Source of the DNA: Liopterus haemorrhoidalis
Taxonomy: Eukaryota; Arthropoda; Insecta; Coleoptera; Dytiscidae
Assembly: GCA_963971575.1 (NCBI GenBank)
Contig: OZ020616.1
Span: 19,541,535-19,605,534, forward strand
Length of the DNA stretch: 64,000 bases
Reading direction: 5' to 3'
Positions 33,983 to 44,799 of the stretch are shown piece by piece. A program made the position numbers and the translations under genes. Numbering within the stretch: the stretch's first letter is position 1; every line of letters starts with the position of its first letter. The notes below the pieces were generated by a model that saw only the letters and a list, made by a program, of their open reading frames with translations, searched no databases and was not told the origin of the DNA.

Positions 33983-35260
33983 CAAGTCTACAAGTATGAA
34001 ATGCAGATTTTTTTTTAAATAAAACACATTAAACTCAAAAGAACAGTAAAAGTTTATTTATTCAAAGTATGCTCCATTAGAAGTTATACATTTTTCCCAT
34101 CTTTCAGGCAATTTGTGAATACCTCGCCAGTAGAACTCTTCCCCTTTCCCCGCAAACCATTCATCTAGCCATTCTTTCACATTTTCGTATGAACAAAAGT
34201 GCTGCTCGGCAAGTGCGTGACCCATCGATGCGAACAAGTGATAATCTGAAGGGGCCAAGTCTGGTGAGTAAGCGGCATGGTGTAGCACTTCCCACTTGAG
34301 TGCCTCCAATGTGTTGCAAACTGCTTTTGCTTTATGTGATGGAGCGTTATCATGAAGAAAGATTACCTTGTGCTGTCTTCTTTCGTATTCTGGTCTTTTA
34401 TGAGCAGCGAATGGTTCAATTCGATCAGTTAATGTTGGTAGCGTTGGGTATTAACTGTTTCACCAGGTTTTAACAATTCATAATAGACCACACCCTTTTG
34501 GGGCCACCAAGTACAGAACATTGCCTTTTTGACAAGGCGATTCGGTCTTGCAGTTGATGTGGATGGTGAGCCTGGGTTCACCCATGATTTTTTGCGTTTG
34601 GGATTTTTAAAATAAATCCATTTTTCATCGCCAGTAATGATACGATGCAAAAAAGACTTTCTTTTGTATCGTGCAAGCAAAATTTCACAAGTGTTTTTGC
34701 GTTTTTCCATCTGCCTCTCATTCAATGCATGTGGAACCCATCTGCCGACTTTCTGGATCTTACCCATCTCTCGTAGGCGATTGGAAACAGCTTGTTGACT
34801 AACGCTTAACTGCTCTGCTAGTTGTTTTAGTGATTGACTATCGTCTTCCTGTAGCAATGTTTCCAATTTTGTATCTTCATATTTTTTTGGAAGTTTTCCA
34901 TGTTCTTTGTCTGTAAGATCAAAGTCACCACTTTTGAAACGCCGAAACCATCGTTCACACGTATCTTGCGATGGAGCATATTCACCATAAGCTTCTCGAA
35001 GCAGTCGGTATAACTCAGCAGTAGTTTTTTTCAAATGAAAACAAAACAGTAGTACTGTCCGCGAATGCTCTTTATTTGGCACAAAATTTGGCATTTTTAA
35101 CACAGTAAAACAAAACTATATGTTCACTTTTCAAATTATAACCTATACGCATTTGACACTTAATGATAACTTAACAAAACGCCATATGTGTTGAAACTTT
35201 GAACTATACAATCTGCGCGGCAAGTTTGAAAAAAATCCTCATTTCATACTTGTAGACCTG
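33983..35260 (-). mobile_element. Near-complete mariner element (1.28 kb)
   Basis: The terminal repeats CAAGTCTACAAGTATGAAAT and ATTTCATACTTGTAGACCTG are inverted. Length and gene order are those of a full-length mariner. It is the best preserved DNA transposon here. The flank is TA on the left but GTA on the right, so the target duplication is not clean. Confidence 0.88.
34058..35103 (-). pseudogene. Mariner transposase (DD34D), one frameshift
   Basis: The minus strand begins MLKMPNFVPNKEHSRTVLLF with the HTH pair (CERWFRRFKSGDFDLTDKE; SLKQLAEQLSVSQQAVSNRL), WVPHAL, and the first catalytic region ITGDEKWIYF. At about 34436 a small indel creates a stop after NTQRYQH. In the next frame VIFLHDNAPSHKA (second Asp), YSPDLAPSDYHLF (third Asp) and the usual tail to ITSNGAYFE follow. 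The residues between second and third Asp number 34, so DD34D holds. All three catalytic residues are intact and a single frameshift separates it from a full transposase of about 345 residues. Confidence 0.93.
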
Positions 35261-36011
35261 GTATTGTGCAGATAGATAATGGATTTAAGAATTTATCAAA
35301 TTTACTTTTAATATGTCCAATAATAAGTCCAATACTTAAATAAAACAATTTCCTGAGCATTGTTGCGAAAATTTAAAACCTGTTTATGGTAAATATTTTG
35401 ATTTTCCGAGGTCGAGAAATGAATTGATAGGCGTATATAATTCAGATGATTTAAAGAATAAAAATGTTGGTAAACTTCTGGAGTTTATTAATTTTACAGA
35501 TTTAAAATATATAAGATTACGAATTATATGGTTTATTTATTTATTTATTTTTAATTGCTTCCGTTTTTTGTGATACCACTGCACGCCCCTGCTTCTGCAT
35601 CTATGACGTTAGAGTAAATGATAACTACTTGGTAGAAAAAAACGGAATCGATTGTTGCCGAAAAACTTGAAGCTAAGTTAATAGTAAAAGAAAATTTCAT
35701 ACAATGAGATTCGCGAATTTTAAAAACTGAAAATGTACTTTCTGAAAGTACTTTGAAAATACAGGAAAAGAAAAATATTGGAGAGAAATATACGTTTTTT
35801 TTATGTTTTATGTTATTTTTTTATAATCAAAATGATTCATGTGGTATTATAGGTATATGGGGTATAAAAACAGAATGAAAGTGTTCAGTTAAATAATGTA
35901 TTTAAAATATAATGTTTTTTATAACTTTTGTAGGTATGACCAAAAAATCCTTATAACGTCCTCAGGGGCGGATCAAGGGATTGAATCGGCCTGGGCTCAC
36001 GGGACGTGTTG
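35261..36011. other. Intronic DNA with composite-repeat and hAT fragments
   Basis: 'tttgtaggtatgaccaaaaa' at 35928-35947 is the terminal word of the composite repeat. CAGGGGCGGATCAAGGGATT at 35963 is hAT-end-like, but no partner with a matching duplication was found. No gene is supportable. Confidence 0.5.
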
Positions 36012-36019
36012 ACTATATA

Positions 36020-36476
36020 TAGGGTGACCATCCGTCCCGGTTTTCCGGGATTGTCCCGGTTTTAGGTCAATTGTCCCGGTTTTTACATAATTCTGTATTT
36101 GTAAGAAAAGAAATATGACAATTAGTTAATATGAGAGGTGAGGACCTTTTTTTTTGCTCTTCACTTGGACCTGGGAGGTGAGGACCTTTTTTTTGCTCTT
36201 CACTTGATTTTAGGAGGTGAGGACCTTTTTTTTGCTCTTCACTTGGTTTTGAGAGGTGAGGACTTTTTTTTTGCTCTTCACTTGGTTTTAGGAGGTGAGG
36301 ACCTTTTTTTTTGCTATTCACTTGGTTTTAGGAGGTGAGGACCCTATGTTTTTGCTCTTCACTTGATTTTGGGAGGTGAGGACCTTTTTTTTGCTCTTCA
36401 CTTGGATCTGGGACGTGGGGACCTCCTTTTTTTTCCCTGTGTCCCGGTTACCCTTCACTGAAATCTGGTCACCCTA
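36020..36476. mobile_element. hAT MITE (TAGGGTGACCA ends), exact 8-bp TSD
   Basis: It starts TAGGGTGACCATCCGTCCCG and ends CTGGTCACCCTA, flanked by exact ACTATATA (36012-36019 and 36477-36484). Sub-terminal 'gtcccggtt' words appear on both sides. Its core is almost entirely the minisatellite at 36130-36423. Confidence 0.95.
36130..36423. repeat. Seven-unit minisatellite, about 39-44 bp per unit
   Basis: The unit GAGGTGAGGACCTTTTTTTT + TGCTCTTCACTTGGTTTTGG repeats seven times with T-run length variation. The minus frame across it gives KKGPHLLKPSEEQ repeats (ORF 36067-36321), an artefact. The same word occurs in the hAT at 22910-24722. Confidence 0.95.
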
Positions 36477-36602
36477 ACTATATATAGGGAATGTTTTAAG
36501 CAATGCCGTATAGCGAACTCATGGTTGGGGGAGGAGGCACTTATAAAGCTGTAAAGGGGGGAGGGAGCGAAAGGGAGCCCGCGTTACCTTTCGCCCAAGA
36601 GG

Positions 36603-38224
36603 GCAAAGTAACAATTATTTATCAACAAAAGTGGCTTTATTGTTTTTCAAAATATTCTCCATTTAGATCAATACAATTTTGCATGCGTTTAAACCGCGAG
36701 CTTTGGGGGGCCGAAAATTTTGAGAAAATTAGTCGCGTTTTACACTGAAAAATAAAGAATTTACTTTTCACTATAAAACACATACATAAAAAAAATAAAA
36801 CTAAAAAATAAACATTTTTTTTATCTTACGTTTAGTAAGATCTCAGCAAAACAATAGATTATTTATCCATATTCAAAATAGTGATTCAATTCAAAAATGA
36901 AAAAAAAAAGAAGAAAGAGACAATGCTTCAAATCTTATAAAAAGTATGAATAATTTTGAATTTGTATTTTTATGTGTAAATTTATCAAAAATATTAGGAG
37001 AAATAAATTTATTTTCAAAATTATTACAAACTAAAAATATAGATTTGAGAATTGCAACTTCCTTAGAAACAACCAGTCAAAATCTGAAAAAATACCGAAA
37101 TATGTACATATTTTTCTACGAAAGATGACTTTTTTGGAAAAGACAAAAATTGTAAAAAAGCACTTGGATGATTTTTTAGAGTACTGTATTTAATGCAGTT
37201 CTCGATATTGTTATAAATCAAATTGATAATAGATTCAGAGGGATGAACGACGTTGTAAATTTGTTTTTATTCATGTCACCTCGAAATTTAATCAACTTGG
37301 ATGAAACAGAAATTTTGAGTTCTGCCGAAATCTTACAAAAAAAAAAATACAAATACAAATATTTGGTATTTCGTCCAATTTTCCGTTACAAATGGTAATG
37401 TTAGCTTCGATGCTTAATGAGGAAATCTCTAAAATAGCAACAATGAAAGAATTTGCTGAACTTTTAATAATTAAATATACCTCCCTGTCGGTCAGTTTTC
37501 CAGACGTAGTTACTGCAATTTTATTATTTTTAACACTTCCTGTCACTGTGGGAACGGCAGAGCTTTCTTTTTCCAAATTAAAGATAATAAAAAACTATCT
37601 ACGAAATTCTACTGGAGAAGAACGCTTACATAATTTATCGTTGTTGAGCATTGAGGCTGAAATTGCTCAAGAAATGGCCATTAAAGACTTAATTAGAGAT
37701 TTTGCTAATTTAAAATCCAGAAAGAAAGATTTAACATTTTAAATTGATTTATTTATTTATATCTAGTTTTGTTTTGTTTCGTCTATGTTTCATTTGTTTG
37801 CTATTATTGTTTTTCTATTATATTCATAATAAAATATGTATTATAAAGTAAAATTATTCTTTGTGTAAAAAGAATCCAAGGTTAAATTTCTTCAAAATTA
37901 TGGGACGCTAGATACGAAAAGAAAAAAATCACATAAGGTTGGGGGTCCGATCGAATTTTTTGCGGGGGGCCCAAAATTTGTAGTTCTGCCACTGTCCACG
38001 TCGAAATTGTAAAAAATAATCGCTCTAAAATGTTCACGATTTAATTCCATTTTTAGCCGAGATGAATTTTTTCAAGTTACTGTAAACAACACAAGTAGCG
38101 CTCGTACATCAAAATGTTCTGAGTACGTATACTATCAAAAATATCACACTTTACGATAGAAGCGTCAGTTGCCAGATGGCAGCACAGTTTAGCGCAATCC
38201 CGAAATATAAGAGGCAACCCTCAT
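36603..38224. mobile_element. Broken mariner copy invaded by a hAT element
   Basis: 36603-36693 and 37995-38224 match the left and right parts of the mariner at 5461-6187 ('atttatcaacaaaagtggct'; 'gtcagttgccagatggcagc'; right end 'ggcaaccctcatat'). Between them lies a hAT whose right end reads TAGTTCTGCCACTG at 37994, directly followed by mariner sequence. The left hAT end is not recognisable, and the mariner stretch equal to about 5580-5956 is missing. The event was therefore insertion plus deletion, not a simple insertion. Confidence 0.7.
36940..37741 (+). pseudogene. hAT transposase C-terminal half, decayed
   Basis: On the + strand FSKLLQTKNIDLRIATSLET is followed after stops by NQIDNRFRGMNDVVNLFLFM. 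A final open stretch (37392-37741) has FPDVVTAILLFLTLPVTVGT then AELSFSKLKIIKNYLRNSTG and EERLHNLSLLSIEAEIAQ, the dimerisation domain. This matches the DUF4371-type hAT proteins. Several stops and at least one frameshift upstream make it dead, though the last 116 residues are open. Confidence 0.85.
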
Positions 38225-38810
38225 ATGAAGCAAATAACAGAAAGAAAAAAACACTGGGATTTTTTAATTTAAATTTTATTGTGATTATATTTTCGCAAAT
38301 TATTTAAATTTAGTTTTAAAAAATTAAATGGAAGCTTTTAATACTCAACGAATAAAAATGATTATTAATAAACTTTTTATCAAAAAAATATTCTTAGACA
38401 TCCAGTATTTGTTGGCTTTTTACACTTATTAAATACCTACAAAACCTTGTGAAAATTCACAGTTTACCTATTTTTTTCATTTTATTCAATTCATGGCTAA
38501 ATTATTGCTAATAATTTTGTGGATTTTTTGTTTTTATGGCTAAGGTAATGACAGTCTCTTTTTTTTTAATTAAAAATATAATAACAAATAATAATAAAAC
38601 ATAATAAACAGCTAAGAATCGAGCTATACTTTTCTCGCCAGCTACACTACGTTGCGTAGTGTTCATATGTGAAAGCTTAATCGTTCATTGTTAATAGTGA
38701 AAAATAGGTTTCTGAAATTGATAGAAAATTAAGCCATTTATCAATATATTTTTTGGTAGAATTAGGAAATAATTTCATTCAGCTTTTTGGACAAGAAGCG
38801 TTTATTTTAA
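38225..38810. other. AT-rich intronic DNA, composite-repeat scrap
   Basis: A short composite-repeat end is visible at 38428-38475 (attaaatacctacaaaacct, then gtgaaaattcacag). Nothing else could be supported. Confidence 0.5.
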
Positions 38811-38814
38811 ACAA

Positions 38815-38856
38815 CACAACGTTTCACCAACAACATTGTTGGCTTCTTCAGGTGCT
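38815..38856 (-). ncRNA. Hammerhead-like core in Penelope-type terminal sequence (a)
   Basis: Minus strand: CTGAAGA (38845-38851), then stem II GCCAAC/GTTGGT (6 bp with one G-T), then GAAAC (38821-38825 region) and GTTGTGTTG. This fits CUGANGA-stem II-GAAA. Stems I and III are not convincing in one copy. Penelope-like elements are known to carry minimal hammerheads of this sort at their ends. No reverse transcriptase accompanies it. Confidence 0.45.
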
Positions 38857-38869
38857 ATAACAATAACAT

Positions 38870-39592
38870 AACAATAAGGTAACAATCTTATATAGTTATA
38901 AATTAATTTACCTATGTTAGTTAAACGTAACTCTAACAAACTGTACATCAGTCATCTCCAAGGATGGTGAAATTGCAGAATATCATTGACAAAATATTTT
39001 GAACTTGCAGAATACAGAAAATAGGAAAAACAGGATTATTTTTTTTTTATAAAATATTATACTATAATAACCAAAGGTAGTGACTGTTAATTAAATTTTA
39101 CATTTCAAACAAAGAGACTAGAGATAAATATAATAATGTCCAAGATGAGCAAAAATTCAAATAATTACGAATGATAGTAAGACTGTCCAACGCATCAATA
39201 TGACAGGCAGTCACACTATCCCCCCTGACAACCTGGTACGCACAAATCGCAAGGTTGACAGTGTCACCCCCTGTACAACATGATGCATTAATAAATCTTA
39301 AAATCAAAAACTTCACATCCAAATAAACCAGTGAAAGAACCCAAAAACAAGCAATGAAATCCGGAACAATCATACAATTCGACGTACCAATCCCCCAAAA
39401 ACAATGATACGCACAAGGATGATGAGAGAAAGGTACCTCGAACGGTATATCAAGACCGCACAGTCACTGGCATCGTGTAGATGTATGTACATGCAGTACT
39501 AGTGCCAGTACTTGCACAAGTATCTCATGCAAGTCAAGTGAATAGAAGACGATCCTATTTACTGGCACAAGTAGCCGTGCAAGTGACTATTA
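38870..39592. other. Intronic DNA, no gene seen
   Basis: No domain is recognisable. 39455-39590 contains several 'agtactagtgccagtacttg'-type short inverted words (gtacttgcacaagtatc). They may be sub-terminal repeats of an unclassified element. Confidence 0.4.
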
Positions 39593-40000
39593 AAAATTGA
39601 TGTGAAGTGTGAATTTTCACACATTTCAGGGTTTTGCAGGTATTTAGTAAGTGAATGATGATTATTTGGGATGCCAAAACAAATTTTATATTAAAATATT
39701 TTTTTTGTTAATTTTAATTCGAACGCCTAATACCATTATTTAGGTTTCTAAATATGTGCAGTATTTTTTTATTTATATAGTAAGGTTCATTAAGAAATTA
39801 AAACATTGCGCTATGGCTACCATTGGTTGTTATAAGCTCCGCCCCTCTGATTTCGTGTACATTCAAACAGAATTAAATTATAATTTAAACAATTTCCACT
39901 GGTTATTAAATTTACGCTTTTAAAAATTAAATGCAACATTTGCCAAAATATAACTAGAATTTTGAAAAAATAATTTAAACAATATAAAAATGCAACGAAA
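39593..40000 (-). repeat. Composite repeat, 3' portion only
   Basis: In reverse orientation it matches the right third of the family: 'attgatgtgaagtgtgaatt', palindrome GTGTGAATTTTCACAC, 'gggttttgcaggtatttagt', 'taaatatgtgcagta' and 'ctagaattttgaaaaaataa'. It stops at 'atgcaacgaaaagg', just before the tRNA-like module would begin. Confidence 0.85.
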
Positions 40001-40304
40001 AGGACATTTTATAATGACAATCAATTTAATCTATAATTTGCAATGTGAGTATTTTTTACAAAGCTTAAACAAAATGATCAAAAGTCCGAATTAATAGATA
40101 AAAATTACTAGATTTCAAAATCTAGTTCCGCCTAAAGGTTTGGAAAAGCCTATATATGCTGTTCACTTTTGTAAAAACAAACTAAGAGGAAATTTTTATT
40201 TCAGTAGTTTGCACCTTTAAAAATGTATGTCAGGTTGGTATTAAAAAGTGGTAAGGCAATGGCGCCTATAGGTCTGAGTGATTGTTTAAAATATAATTAA
40301 ACAC
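40001..40304. other. Intronic DNA with 'ttccgcctaaa' repeat word
   Basis: 'aaaatctagttccgcctaaa' at about 40117-40136 is the same word as in the inverted-repeat element at 10724-11150. There is no gene. Confidence 0.5.
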
Positions 40305-40465
40305 TCCACTCTTCTTCAATGCAAGCACCTAGAAAAAGCAGTTTAGTAAGCCTTTTGCCCAGAAGCCTATTTCTGTCTCTGCATACAGTGGCTCCTGCTT
40401 TCGAAAATAAGCGCTCTGAAGGAACTGACGTCGCTACTACAGACAAGATTTTCTGAGCAAGTTAG
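40305..40465 (-). pseudogene. hAT transposase C-terminal dimerisation remnant
   Basis: The minus strand reads ILSVVATSVPSERLFSKAGA, TVCRDRNRLLGKRLTKLLFL and then GACIEEEWSV before a stop. This is the BED/hAT (Activator-type) C-terminal signature. It is open for about 54 residues. The right flank ends GAACATCCCTA near 41212, a TAGGGATG-type hAT end that may belong to the same element. Confidence 0.82.
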
Positions 40466-40637
40466 GGAAGACTGTCTTCATATATGAAACTAGATTTTTC
40501 AAATACAATGATAGTTCATGTTCAGTTTTTTTAGAACCACGTTGGCCTGTGCCTGATTTTAGTTTCCTCTTCCCATGTGCATATCAGTATGGTGACTCCA
40601 AAGACCTACTAGTTTTCACCAGATTAAAATTACTATA

Positions 40638-41023
40638 CTCTATCTCAGAAAGACTGATAGTAATAAAATTTATTATTTGTAAAAAGTTATTGTTTTTTCA
40701 CACAGAAGCGGCAAAACAAAAGCGACAAAATATGAATAGTTCGAAACGAAATATTGTTAAAAACAACCGAGTATGCCGCACATATTATATGGAAATACGA
40801 ACTAGGGTTAAACACAATAGATCACACAAATTTGACCCTAAAATTTTGAGGAAAAATATGGTCACAGGGGTGTGTTTAATGATATGATAAATATGGTCAC
40901 AGGCGTGCGTTTAATAAAATGATAAATAGTAATATAGAAATACACAAAACCAATTTAAACGTGTTTAAAATGTGCAGGCCACTGACAAAATAATTTATTA
41001 CTATCAGTCTTTCTGAGATAGAG
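40638..41023. mobile_element. 386-bp MITE with 30-bp perfect TIRs, TA duplication
   Basis: CTCTATCTCAGAAAGACTGA (continuing 'tagtaataaa') is exactly inverted at 40994-41023, and TA flanks both sides (40636-40637, 41024-41025). Inside, a block starting 'atatggtcacaggggtgtgt' is tandemly duplicated at 40857-40930. Perfect TIRs suggest recent movement. Confidence 0.92.
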
Positions 41024-41274
41024 TACAGAAGTTTTCTCATTTTTTAAAAAAAATCACATATTTATGTGTGTATAAATATAAATTATACAAAAAACGATTC
41101 GATACGATACAGGGTCAAATGTACTGATATAAGTCAAGATTAGTATCGATACTAAAATCAAAAGAAAAATGTCGATACTGGTATCGTGCCAGTAGTATCT
41201 GAACATCCCTACTTGTAGTAGCTCTTACGTGATACCACGTATAAAACTGGTTCCAAACCAATGAGTTTTATTCA

Positions 41275-41320
41275 GATACTGACGATGGCTACTTCGTATC
41301 CGAAATGTTCGTCTAGTGAC
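41275..41320 (+). ncRNA. Hammerhead-like core in Penelope-type terminal sequence (d)
   Basis: Plus strand: CTGACGA (41279-41285), stem II GGCTAC-TTC-GTATCC (one mismatch), GAAA (41302-41305), then TGTTCGTC. It fits CUGANGA-stem II-GAAA. It is unrelated in stem II sequence to the other cores here, so it comes from another element family. Stems I and III are unproven. Confidence 0.45.
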
Positions 41321-41345
41321 AATAAAATTATTTGTGAAGTAAAGA

Positions 41346-41828
41346 ATCTATTTAACTTTACCTCATGATAAACAATATTTTATAATCTAATCTGTTAGTC
41401 TAGTAATGGGGAATTTGTGAGTTCCGTTTCTTCATTGAGAAGGTTGCTGGATTTCTTAATCTTGTGAAACTACAAAGTATTTCATTTAAGAATCTTTTAC
41501 CTATATGTGAGTTTCACTCACTAAAACCTATTAAATACATTACTAAAACAACTTTAAAATGAAATATTTCTAAACATCGAACATTTTCATTGAATTAATA
41601 CACTAATTTGTAAGTTTTTGTTAATATTATGTATGATAAACATATATTAATGAAAAACAACAATTATAATTTTAATAGGAGGTTGCATTGAAGGCCGTTG
41701 TTCACGTGTTGATGGCTCTATGTGCGTATATTGTGGTCACTAACAGATGTCTCTTATGTCAATTTGAAGTGTGAACAATTCCTACTAAACGTCATCCTTT
41801 GCTTACACAAGTGCTTTTTTATAACCGA
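41346..41828. other. AT-rich intronic DNA, no gene seen
   Basis: No transposon ends or coding remnants could be supported. Confidence 0.5.
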
Positions 41829-41943
41829 ATTAAAATGGAAAGCGATACATTGTTTCCGCTGTGTACTACCCTACTTTAATTTGAAAAAAAGTGCAGCTGA
41901 AGCTCATCGATTGCTCATCGATTTGTACAAATGCTCAAGTTAG
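41829..41943 (+). pseudogene. Mariner-like HTH fragment abutting a Harbinger end
   Basis: LPYFNLKKSAAEAHRLLIDL resembles the first helix region of mariner transposases (compare HLKKTTAELYRLLREAYG at 35000-35050). It ends in 'gctcaagttagtacgcacct', an inverted copy of the adjacent Harbinger terminal repeat. Two element ends therefore meet at about 41950. Confidence 0.55.
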
Positions 41944-42380
41944 TACGCACCTTAAAAGTGCGTACTGACTTGAGCATTTGTGCGCGCACGGATGCACAAA
42001 AATTGCACACTCAACTTTCTTGTTTGTGCGCGTAAAATCGTGCTCCATATATTTCAATTATGGCCACGCATAAATTTATTTTAAGTAAGTAGTATCAACA
42101 ATGGCGGAAAGTAATGTTGTTGCTTTAACAAGTGTAGAGTACATAGTAAGGCACATAATTAGTAAAAAAAAAAAAATTTATAATGAAAAACAAAACAAAC
42201 GATGGTGGATGACACAACTATATAGATGCAGGGAAATATACAATGGTTTAAATTTGCTAGCAGATCTACAAATGCAAGAAGTGTACAATTTTAAAAAATT
42301 TCGAATGTCAGCGGCAAATTTTGAACTACTCATTAATAAAGTTGGTCACAAAATTGGGAAGAAAGATATACGAGTGCATA

Positions 42381-43269
42381 TTGAAAACTAATGCCTCCAT
42401 GGCTAGAACTTTATTAGTAATTGATATATGGTTTACATATAAATGTGAAATAATAGTATAAACTGTCCTCTACGCACTGATATATTCACTTTTCCACATA
42501 ATCGCCACTGACAGTAATACATTTACGCCAACGTGGTCCGAGTTTTTCAAGTCCGTCACGGAAAAAGTATGAAGACTTCCCACGGCACCATTTCAGAATC
42601 TTAATGAGGCGCCCACGACTCGTCACCGGTCACAATTATGTGGAGAAAAGCATCACCTTCTGCTTCATATCGAGTCAAGAGTTGTTCGCCAATTTGTTTC
42701 CGATTGGCTTTCATTTCATCAGTGAGCATTCGGGGCACCCAACGCGCGCATACTCTCCTGTACTGCAGCACATTGCAGGTAATGTGATGTACTCTTTCTT
42801 GTGAAATACCCACCCTGTTGGCTATGTCAGTTTGTTTACACCGTCGATTCTCACGAACCAGTTCATTCACGAGAGCCACCTGCCTTTCACCACATGCAGA
42901 CACTGGGCGGCCTCTGCGTGCCCGATCATGGACATCCGTTTCAGCAAGACTTGCGTCTTTCACAGTCCTTACCCACCTCCTAACAGTACTCACATCAACA
43001 CACGCCTCACGGTAGACGGCACTTAACCTTCGATGGATATCAATGGGCGCTACACGCTCCGCAGTAAAAAATTCAATGGCAGCTCGTTGTTTTAACCGCA
43101 CATCCATGCCGTCCGCCATGTTTAGAAGTGTCATGCGCAAACGCGATGTTGCTGAGAATCTCCGTTAGGAGGACTTATGTACAGATACTTAAGGTAAATG
43201 GCAAACCACTTTTGACACGGTCTGGCCTGTCATTATAAAAGTTATGGCCATGGAGGAATTAGTTTTCAA
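42381..43269 (-). mobile_element. Internally deleted mariner with clean TA duplication
   Basis: Ends TTGAAAACTAATGCCTCCAT and ATGGAGGAATTAGTTTTCAA are inverted with one mismatch, flanked by TA (42379-42380 and 43270-43271). It is 889 bp long and inserted into the Harbinger coding region. Confidence 0.94.
42601..43140 (-). pseudogene. Mariner transposase N-terminal half, truncated by deletion
   Basis: The minus ORF starts MRMTLLNMADGMDVRLKQRA (MADGMDVRLKQ at 43119 is an alternative start). It has both HTH regions (VDVSTVRRWVRTVKDASLAE; KQTDIANRVGISQERVHHIT), WVPRMLTD and the first catalytic Asp in IIVTGDESW. It then stops, and the rest (second and third Asp) is missing except for a C-terminal scrap at about 42490-42590. 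Its codon use is GC-rich relative to flanks. Confidence 0.9.
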
Positions 43270-43950
43270 TATGCCCTCGTAAGATTTAGAAAGGCTGCTC
43301 CCGTGAAAGAACGATTATCCATAACCCTACGTTTTCTTTCAACTAGGGATTCATTGTCCAGCACGCAATACCTTTTTAAAGTTTCAAAACAACTAATTTC
43401 AGCAATAATTCTTGAAGTTTGTCAGGCACTTATTGAAACTTTAAAGGAGTATGTAAAGGTAAGATTTATTTAATCAGAATCGAAACCTTTTTATTTTTAT
43501 TTACTATAATTATTTAAACTTAACAATAAATTAGTACATTTATAATTTTTCGTCAGTTTTTAAATTATGGGTCATCATCTCCCAAGCACCAACCTTTTTT
43601 TACGTGAAAAATTATTTTCGTGCTCAAAATCCCATAATACAGGATATTTTTCATACTAATCAATGAATTGTAGGGCCTCATTACTTCATTCCATGATGAA
43701 TGTTTATTGGTGTTTACTTAAATTTACGCGTACAATTATATGACTGCATAAACCCGTACACACTGAGCGCACAAGTTCTTTGATCTTGTGCCGACAAGCT
43801 ATGGATAGCAAGGATATTCTCCGACAAGCTATGGATAACATTCGTGCGCGTATTAGTGTACGCGCACACAAATTGTACCTCGTACTCACCTGAGCAATTT
43901 TACGCGCACAGCGTTCGTGCGCGCACAAATGCTCTAGTCAGTACGCGCCT

Positions 43951-44799
43951 TAAAATCGCAGTAAGTAGAGAAAGGACACTTGAGCTGTGAGTATAATGCT
44001 CCACAAGTCGGGACTCTGTCCGACTTGCCAAGAGTGACATAAGTATATCATCGCAAAACGAGTCTCTACTGTATTATATTTCATATGGTAGTACCATATT
44101 TTTAAAGCATACTAGTTTTATACCATACTTATTTTTAAATAGAAATTCAAGAGCTTCAATACCTTCGTGGCTGCTTACGGAGTACAAGAACACAGGTTCA
44201 TATCACAGACGTAAATACGTGTTTTTATCTTCAGTATGTAGGTTTAATTCGAGTATTTCCCTACTCATCATTAGTGTGAGAATGTTTTCTTTTCGTAGCA
44301 GATTTAAAAATGAATAGAGGCAGGTATTGTAGAGCTGAAAGAGAGGACACTCGAGCACTGCTTCCAGCTAGAGAGGAACTGAAGTAAAGCAAAATTAAAA
44401 GAAGTAAATTAGTTAATCCTTCTCGACGAGAAAAGATCTTTTAAACGAGGCACACGTTCTCAGATCAGCCAGAACAAGATTAATTTGAATTACAGCTATC
44501 AGACGATTAAAAATTTACTTTGATTGCAATTTAAAAATTATAAAATAACAAACGGTCCACAAAATTGCACTTTATTTCGCATATATGATATCTGTTGGCA
44601 TGTTAAATGTTACAATAAGCAAATAACTTACAACATTTTACATATTTTTACATATCTTCGATATTCTATGATAATATTTTCAATTCAAATTATTCAATTT
44701 AATAGTTCTGTAAACTTCTAAGTTGTAATATAATGTTATAAAAATTCTATAATGTAGCCTGTAGTCAATTAACATGCTTCGCTGTAGAACTTATAGGCG
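43951..44799. other. AT-rich intronic DNA, no gene seen
   Basis: Nothing could be assigned. Confidence 0.5.

Larger units (their letters stand above)
42101..43450 (+). pseudogene. Harbinger (HARBI1/PIF-type) nuclease N-terminal remnant
   Basis: Part 1 (42101-42380): the frame has KRWWMTQLYRCREIYNGLNL then FRMSAANFELLINKVGHKIG, the region before the DDE core. Part 2 (43280-43450), right of the mariner: FRKAAPVKERLSITLRFLST, YLFKVSKQLISAIILEVCQA and ALIETLKEYVK, the HTH-like block that normally follows. The catalytic DDE part is absent. Even after removing the mariner the junction is out of frame, so the copy was already damaged or had an intron there. Confidence 0.85.
41956..43950 (+). mobile_element. 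Harbinger element, TAA duplication, carrying a mariner
   Basis: The ends (about 35 bp: left AAGTGCGTACTGACTTGAGC, then 'atttgtgcgcgcac'; right inverse ending GTCAGTACGCGCCT) pair with few mismatches. TAA flanks both (41953-41955 and 43951-43953). The coding remnant is a Harbinger nuclease N-terminus. The mariner at 42381-43269 inserted within it. Confidence 0.88.

Noticed and set aside
36067..36338. Repeat-protein ORFs (KKGPHLLKPSEEQ-type) on both strands
   Set aside because: They only read the 39-44-bp minisatellite; T-run variation changes frame and no start, domain or neighbour supports a gene.
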